Part shown: piece by piece, positions 59,964 through 64,000 of the stretch
How the letters are laid out: each line of letters opens with the position of its first letter
Numbering within the stretch: the first letter of the stretch is position 1
From: Phaeobacter inhibens DSM 16374
GTDB taxonomy: Bacteria > Pseudomonadota > Alphaproteobacteria > Rhodobacterales > Rhodobacteraceae
Reading direction: 5' to 3'
Length of the DNA: 64,000 nucleotides
Assembly: GCF_000473105.1 (NCBI RefSeq)
Contig: NZ_KI421498.1
Coordinates: 1,798,001 to 1,862,000 of the forward strand
The notes under the pieces: generated by a model
Database searches by the model: none
Told to the model about the DNA's origin: nothing
What the model saw: the letters and a program-made list of their open reading frames with translations, nothing else
Position numbers and translations under genes: made by a program

Positions 59964-60634
59964 TGAATTATGCGAAGGCTGTGGAGGCCGAAATCTCACA
60001 CATTACTTCTAAACTTGTAGAAGTGGGACTTTGCGCAGATCAGAACTGGCCGAGCGTGCGTACTGCGAACCACGAGGACGGCCAGATTGCTATTGTCGGA
60101 ATTGACGCAGTCGACAGCCTCTCTTTCGCTTTGAAGAATGTCGAGTATCAGGAGACTTACGAAGAACTCAAGCGGCGTCGATGCTACAATTTCTCAATGG
60201 TCGACGGCGGCCTCGTGCAGCTCATGTATCGTTTCCAGAAAAATGCATTGATCTCTCACACTGTGGGTTTCTGGCCGTCGCCTGACTTATTAGACTTTCA
60301 GAACAATGCCGAAGTCTACCAGGAAGATGTTTTGTATTCTGAAGTTATTGAGAGGAACATAATCGTAGCGCCGCTGCGCATCGACTTTGATCCACAAAAC
60401 TTTAGGGAATACCATCACCCACGCACTCACTTAACAATAGGGCAGTTTAAGAACTGCAGAATTCCAGTCTCTGCTCCATTCACTCCTTATCAATTCATGA
60501 ACCTGGTTCTACGAGCATTTTACAATACGGCATTCAATTCATACTGCGCCACCTTGACGCCGAAAGCTCCCCATTTTGAAGAGTGCATAACTGCTTTCGA
60601 GCAGTCCCTTCCACACCTCCGTTCTTGCGTTTGA
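59963..60634 (+). CDS. DUF2290-like protein, partner of the helicase
   Basis: This 223-residue protein shares one base with the helicase stop (TAATG), so the pair is translationally coupled. The C-terminal region has a conserved-looking stretch: RIDFDPQNFREYHHPRTHLT, then IGQFKNCRIPVSAPFTPYQF and LRAFYNTAF. This matches my memory of DUF2290, a family often found next to helicase-type ATPases in variable loci. The histidine-rich part (H151, H152, H156) and the DPQNF segment could form a metal or nucleic acid site. Its biochemical role is unknown. Confidence 0.65.
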   Translation: MNYAKAVEAEISHITSKLVEVGLCADQNWPSVRTANHEDGQIAIVGIDAVDSLSFALKNVEYQETYEELKRRRCYNFSMVDGGLVQLMYRFQKNALISHTVGFWPSPDLLDFQNNAEVYQEDVLYSEVIERNIIVAPLRIDFDPQNFREYHHPRTHLTIGQFKNCRIPVSAPFTPYQFMNLVLRAFYNTAFNSYCATLTPKAPHFEECITAFEQSLPHLRSCV

Positions 60635-60972
60635 CCCAGAAGGCATCCACTTGACCGCGGCATGCGTTGGGGAAGTCGGTTTTGAGAGAAAGCTGCCGTT
60701 CGTGCTTTGCGCAGCGAACGGCAGCTCTCCGCCCCACTTGCCTGGACGGTCCAGTGCTGCCGGTGCACAGATCACGTCCGCTTCGGGCTGGCTGGCGTCC
60801 TCTGAGGACCGGGAACATGTGCGCGCACGCTGCAACTCTGCTGGTGCATCGCCGCAAGGCAGCAATGAGCCCTTAGCCGTCATTAGGGTGTCATGACGTG
60901 GCGCTAAGTGGCATTGGTTGAAAACTGTTCGGCCTGCAACGGATTGTTGCGGCCCTTTCTTTGAGACCTGAA
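60635..60972. other. Gap after the helicase cassette
   Basis: About 340 bases with no convincing gene. All reading frames are short overlapping shadows. It includes a 12-bp stem-loop (60,691-60,726) and unusually high GC, in contrast to the cassette on its left. It may be the scar of the cassette's insertion or the remains of an older gene. Confidence 0.4.
60691..60726. repeat. Stem-loop AGCTGCCGTTCG/CGAACGGCAGCT
   Basis: A perfect 12-bp inverted repeat (60,691-60,702 and 60,715-60,726) encloses a 12-base loop. Its core (CTGCCGTT / AACGGCAG) is the same as the stem at 33,387-33,417. No T-run follows, so it is not a normal terminator. It could be a dispersed structural repeat. Confidence 0.55.
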
Positions 60973-61503
60973 ATGCAACCAGTCCACCTTCAAACAGAAC
61001 GTCTGACGTTTCGTATGCCGAATGCTTCGGATCTTATTCCCTACACTTCGTATTGCCTAAGTGATCGGTCCGGGTTCGTTGGTGGACCGTTCGACAGCGT
61101 TCAGGCTTTTGAGAAGCTGGCGGCCATGGTCGGGCACTGGGAGCTTCGAGGCTTTGGCCGACTTATATTCACTGATCGTAGCACCGGTCGAGCGTTGGGG
61201 CATGTTGGTGCTTTGCACCTCAACGAAGGCGAAGTTCCCGAGTTTACTTGGACCATCTGGTCAAGTGATGACGAGAGGAAAGGCTACGCCACCGAAGCTT
61301 GCAGGGCCTATCTGGATCATGCGCGCAACGGGCTGGGTTTGTCCGCCATGATCGCCCGCATAGTGCAGGATAATCTCCCGTCGCGGAGATTGGCGGAGCG
61401 TATCGGAGGTATTCAGAACATGAATGCCTTGCCACCGAAGTGGCTCGCGAATTCAGTCACCTATGATTTTGCGATGCAAACCAGAGAGTCCTCAGCGTCC
61501 TAA
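60973..61503 (+). CDS. GNAT-family N-acetyltransferase (RimJ/RimL-like), accessory
   Basis: A 176-residue product starts at MQPVHLQTERLTFRMPNASD. The family-specific opening TERLTFRMP is followed by GRALGHVGALHLNEGEVPEF and YATEACRAYLDHARNGLGLS. A late SRRLAERIGG segment follows. The acetyl-CoA loop is DERKGYATEA (normally R/QxxGxG/A). It lies inside the prophage on the plus strand as a likely cargo gene. The substrate is unknown, and similar small acetyltransferases can modify antibiotics or proteins. Confidence 0.75.
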   Translation: MQPVHLQTERLTFRMPNASDLIPYTSYCLSDRSGFVGGPFDSVQAFEKLAAMVGHWELRGFGRLIFTDRSTGRALGHVGALHLNEGEVPEFTWTIWSSDDERKGYATEACRAYLDHARNGLGLSAMIARIVQDNLPSRRLAERIGGIQNMNALPPKWLANSVTYDFAMQTRESSAS

Positions 61504-61988
61504 ATTCTACGAGCGGCAGCTTCGTCCCGCATCACGTCCGTTCGATGATGGTTGGTGGCTGCACTTGCGGCGAAGGTCTGCTCCATCCGTTGCTCGTGCA
61601 GCATGGGACCGCCGTCCGGCTGGCAGATTTCACGACTTTGCAAAGGTCTCTATCTGCGCATCTCTAACCTTCGAGCGGGGTGCAGCATCGTCCTGGCCAG
61701 CTGAGCTAGCCTGAAGGTCCGCTCTCGGGAAGTCTGGCGGGATCCTTCGCGTCTGCAGCGAGGGCGTCGCAGGCCTCGTGCGAATGTCCGAATTGGGCTG
61801 ACTGGCGCCATCCGGGTTCGAGTCCCAGGGGCGGATTTGCCGTGCGTCAGCAATAGCACCTCCGCAAGGCAGCTTTGAGGCCAAACTACCTCATGCTGAA
61901 CCACGAGCGAACGTCAGATGTCTACCGCAGGCAGTTTCGCTTCTCTCGCAGCTTGACGCACCCTAAATGTTCCCTATTTGTTCGAAAC
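61504..61988. other. Non-coding gap with a tRNA T-arm-like sequence
   Basis: These 485 bases hold only short frames. At about 61,811-61,832 CCGGGTTCGAGTCCCAG resembles the T-arm of a tRNA, followed by GGGGCGGA. I could not find the matching acceptor 5' half or a D-arm upstream, so it is not a complete tRNA. The rest shows nothing I can name. Confidence 0.4.
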
Positions 61989-62228
61989 ATGTGGACCATG
62001 CGAAAAACGGTAATCGGCAGCGTAGTCGGCGAAAATGATTGGGTGATCACTTGGAACGGCCGTTCGGTGGGCCGGATAAGTCTGGATGCCTTTCCATATA
62101 ATGGCTCCAAGCCCTGGACATGGGCGACATGGGTCCATCCAGCAGAGCACGGTCGGGTAGACACTATGGAAGAGGCCAGAGAGAAAGTGCGAAAGGTAGT
62201 ATTGCGCGTGTTGGCCAACGAAGAATAA
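61989..62228 (+). CDS. Small hypothetical protein
   Basis: A 79-residue product is chosen from the ATG giving MWTMRKTVIGSVVGENDWVI; a second ATG three codons later is equally possible. It has ITWNGRSVGRISLDAFPYNG, WTWATWVHPAEHG and VDTMEEAREKVRKVVLRVLA. Proteins with this W-x-V-x-x-x-GRxxGRI layout and a C-terminal helix are common in proteobacteria but have no known role. The longer frame upstream is not similar to them. Confidence 0.6.
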   Translation: MWTMRKTVIGSVVGENDWVITWNGRSVGRISLDAFPYNGSKPWTWATWVHPAEHGRVDTMEEAREKVRKVVLRVLANEE

Positions 62229-62426
62229 CGCCGCTCCAATTCTAGACCTCTATCGAACCGTATCCGTGCGGAGAACATCTTCCAGACACTCTACAGCAGA
62301 CCGTGGCGCGCCACAGCTGGGGCACCGGTCTTGGCTGGATGCTGTCCCGCAATAGGCGCACCGAATTGGTACACTCAGCGGCTTTTCAGTCGGTTGTCGC
62401 GGCCCCCAAGACATTACCCCTCCCCC

Positions 62427-62993
62427 CTACACCAACCGCGGCGCCCAGTAGTCCGCCAGATCCAGCAGGTTTGCGACCGTCTTGCGCTCGACCCCGAGCT
62501 CTGAGGCGATCTCGGCCTGATCCGCACCCTGCCCTGCCATTTTGATCACTACGTCGGCCAGATAGGCTTTTCTCAGACCGTGGCAGCTGGGCAATTCCAG
62601 AACGCTGTTTGCATGGCTGAAACTCAGCGCCTGTGCAGCCTCCCAGCCGATCAGGGAAACGATCCGGTGATCTTCCGGCATGTCGCTTGGAATGTAGAGG
62701 TGACGCCGCCAGCGGCGCGTGCCGCGCTGACGTGTGCCCTCCACCAGCTTGACCGCATTTTCACGGCCTACAACTTCCGCAATCTCCTGTACCAACTCAG
62801 GCAGGGGAACCTTGCAGCCGCGACCGGCTGCGAATTGCGCCAAGGGGAAGCGAACAACGTCCGGCATCTGGAGTTGCTGCGCCACGACTGCCGGTGATGC
62901 GCGCGACGGTGCAGATCGCCCAGCGCGTTGCGCTTGGTCGAGCAGTTTGCGCATATTCGCAAGTTCGTGTTTCAGATCGTCTTCAACACCCAT
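62427..62993 (-). CDS. Putative Mor/C-type phage transcription activator
   Basis: This 188-residue protein has a charged N-terminal helix (DLKHELANMRKLLDQAQR). A middle domain follows with GTRRWRRHLYIPSDMPEDHR, resembling the IP segment of Mu Mor. A C-terminal helix-turn-helix follows (KMAGQGADQAEIASELGVER, then KTVANLLDLAD). Mu-type Mor and C proteins activate middle and late promoters. If so, it may control the minus-strand late operon to its left. The assignment is moderate; other phage HTH regulators are possible. Confidence 0.5.
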   Translation of the reverse strand: MGVEDDLKHELANMRKLLDQAQRAGRSAPSRASPAVVAQQLQMPDVVRFPLAQFAAGRGCKVPLPELVQEIAEVVGRENAVKLVEGTRQRGTRRWRRHLYIPSDMPEDHRIVSLIGWEAAQALSFSHANSVLELPSCHGLRKAYLADVVIKMAGQGADQAEIASELGVERKTVANLLDLADYWAPRLV

Positions 62994-63002
62994 ACCCTGC
63001 CC

Positions 63003-63419
63003 TCACCCCTTCGCACGGGTGATCAGCAGTTCAATGCCCTGAGCCGCGAGTACTGACTTCACCAGTTTGAATTTGTCGGTCTCATGCCCCTTGCGATCCT
63101 CAACGACAGTGACGCCCAGCGCGTTGTCGACGTAGACGAAATCAGCCCGGTAAACCCGCTGCTGGTTGCCGCTGTCGGTCATGATCGGGCCATCCCGGCC
63201 GATGAGAGGGATCGGGGCTTGCCGACGCAGACCACAGATCGCACCGCTCGCCTGCAACAGTTTCAGCTCTTCCCAGCGATCCGCCTCAGTCTTGCTGTCG
63301 TGGGTGATGCCGTCAGCGGTCGTGGTGCGCTTTGTGCCGCGCACCCGGCGTCTGTCTTCCCCCTGCCCCTCCGCAGCGCGCTGGGCGGCCTTGTAGTCTG
63401 CAGCTGTCATGCGTTCCAT
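63003..63419 (-). CDS. DUF1064 (PD-(D/E)XK nuclease-like) phage protein
   Basis: This 138-residue protein has RRVRGTKRTTTADGITHDSK, EADRWEELKLLQASGAICGL and ADFVYVDNALGVTVVEDRKG. This is the DUF1064 layout, with a D...E-x-K pattern (aspartate in RADFVY, then VEDRKG). Family members are predicted Holliday-junction resolvase-like nucleases coded by many phages. It lies 10 bp downstream of the fusion gene and 10 bp upstream of the Mor-like gene. Confidence 0.75.
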   Translation of the reverse strand: MERMTAADYKAAQRAAEGQGEDRRRVRGTKRTTTADGITHDSKTEADRWEELKLLQASGAICGLRRQAPIPLIGRDGPIMTDSGNQQRVYRADFVYVDNALGVTVVEDRKGHETDKFKLVKSVLAAQGIELLITRAKG

Positions 63420-63428
63420 GTGTCTGCC

Positions 63429-64000
63429 TCACCCCATGCCCAGCGCTTCTTTGTACATTTCGAGGACTGCCTCTTCCTCGGCGATATCGTCCTTGTCGCG
63501 CTTACGCAGGGCGATCACCTTTCGGATGACCTTGGTGTCGTAGCCGCGGGCCTTGGCCTCTGCCATGACCTCTTTCTGTTGTTCAGCCAGTTCTTTCTTC
63601 TCAGCGTCCAGGCGTTCGAACCGTTCGATGAACTGGCGCAGCTCGCCTGCCGTCACCCGGTATGTGGTATCTGCGGCATTGTCGAAATCCGGGTCCGCCT
63701 TCATCGGGGGCTTACCAGAGGCCTTGCGTTGCTCCGCGTGCTTGGCTTTGAGTTGCTGGCCACCGATATCGTCACAGGCTGCTGTCAGCATCTTCACAAC
63801 GGTTTCGCGGTCTGCGTCATCGGGGATGGCGGATTGCAGGGACAGGACGGTGCGGATCGTTTCAATCGTCGCCACCTCGCGCTTTCCCACATTATCAGGG
63901 GCAGATACGATTCCTGCCTCTTCCATGCGTTCGATCAGACGCGCGGCCTTGTTGTAGCCGATTGCGAGCTTGCGCTGCACAAAGCTGGTGCTGGCTTTCC
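63429..64000 (-). CDS. FtsK-gamma-like domain fused to GapR-like (DUF2312) domain, N-terminus outside window
   Basis: The frame is open to the right edge, so it is partial. Just inside the edge [20 protein letters not shown] and [17 protein letters not shown] form the FtsK gamma domain, a winged helix that reads directional DNA motifs. About 70 residues later [20 protein letters not shown] and [20 protein letters not shown], then [20 protein letters not shown], match the alphaproteobacterial GapR/DUF2312 fold, which binds overtwisted AT-rich DNA. The combination suggests a phage DNA-organising or segregation protein. No translocase ATPase is visible inside the window. Confidence 0.7.
   Translation of the reverse strand, partial: KASTSFVQRKLAIGYNKAARLIERMEEAGIVSAPDNVGKREVATIETIRTVLSLQSAIPDDADRETVVKMLTAACDDIGGQQLKAKHAEQRKASGKPPMKADPDFDNAADTTYRVTAGELRQFIERFERLDAEKKELAEQQKEVMAEAKARGYDTKVIRKVIALRKRDKDDIAEEEAVLEMYKEALGMG

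Larger units (their letters stand above)
34960..64000. mobile_element. Prophage, left end and most of the late region (continues past the window)
   Basis: The region begins with a tyrosine integrase and then carries, in phage order on the minus strand, P2-type tail and baseplate genes, a lambda-type head and packaging module, a lysis cassette and regulatory genes. Two plus-strand accessory genes and a few unknown genes interrupt it. The right attachment site is outside the window. The structural set is complete enough to build a contractile-tailed particle (myovirus). No structural gene shows a stop or frameshift other than the programmed one. Confidence 0.85.

Noticed and set aside
1-64000. 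CRISPR arrays
   Set aside because: No series of regularly spaced identical repeats with unique spacers was seen anywhere in the window. The RTX repeats at 5,060-6,060 are protein-coding.

Overview
The window looks like chromosomal DNA of a marine Rhodobacteraceae (Roseobacter-clade alphaproteobacterium) carrying a prophage. The GC-rich codon use, the B12-dependent NrdJ ribonucleotide reductase, the RTX/Hint secreted protein, the DUF1244 and DUF1489 proteins and the GapR-like domain all fit that group. No species is claimed.

Bases 1-22,140 are ordinary core chromosome. In order they hold: the tail of a SCO1/SenC-like copper chaperone and a di-haem cytochrome c peroxidase; an Lrp/AsnC regulator divergent from a universal stress protein and a sodium:alanine-type symporter; a large RTX-repeat protein with a C-terminal Hint domain; mscL and an MscS-type channel; a GNAT acetyltransferase, a YtoQ-like protein and a methyltransferase divergent from a LysR regulator; pheT and pheS flanking a secreted PHB-depolymerase-like gene broken by one amber codon; rpmI-rplT; a small membrane protein and pyk; DUF1244; DUF1489; and nrdJ. 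Several convincing Rho-independent terminators separate these units.

Bases 22,140-26,430 are a small decay zone. It holds a gene remnant, two unknown minus-strand genes, an apparently intact IS481-family element, a truncated gene fragment, and a broken IS3-family element. The IS3 copy has an in-frame stop inside a twin palindrome. Next comes a minus-strand dipeptide/oligopeptide ABC transporter operon (binding protein, two permeases, two ATPases) ending in a metallo-beta-lactamase-fold hydrolase (26,433-32,877). About 1.1 kb of apparently non-coding DNA follows.

From about 34,150 to the right edge the DNA is a phage integration locus. A serine recombinase gene with three in-frame stops sits beside a P4-type tyrosine integrase. 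To its right lies a mosaic myovirus prophage, almost all on the minus strand. It has a P2-like contractile tail and baseplate (D, X, U, tape measure, E/E' with a T TTT TTG frameshift site, FII, FI, tail-tip genes, I, J, W, PAAR, V), a lambda-like head and packaging module (gpZ-like, FII-like, protease-capsid fusion, portal, gpW-like, terminase large and small), a lysis cassette, and an early/regulatory module with a Mor-like activator, a DUF1064 nuclease-like protein and an FtsK-gamma/GapR-like fusion running off the edge.

The most interesting locus is a plus-strand, AT-richer two-gene cassette between the lysis and regulatory modules (57,825-60,634). A superfamily 1 helicase with a degenerate nuclease-like N-terminus overlaps by one base a DUF2290-like protein. 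Its form and position suggest a prophage-borne anti-phage or exclusion system. That role is inferred.
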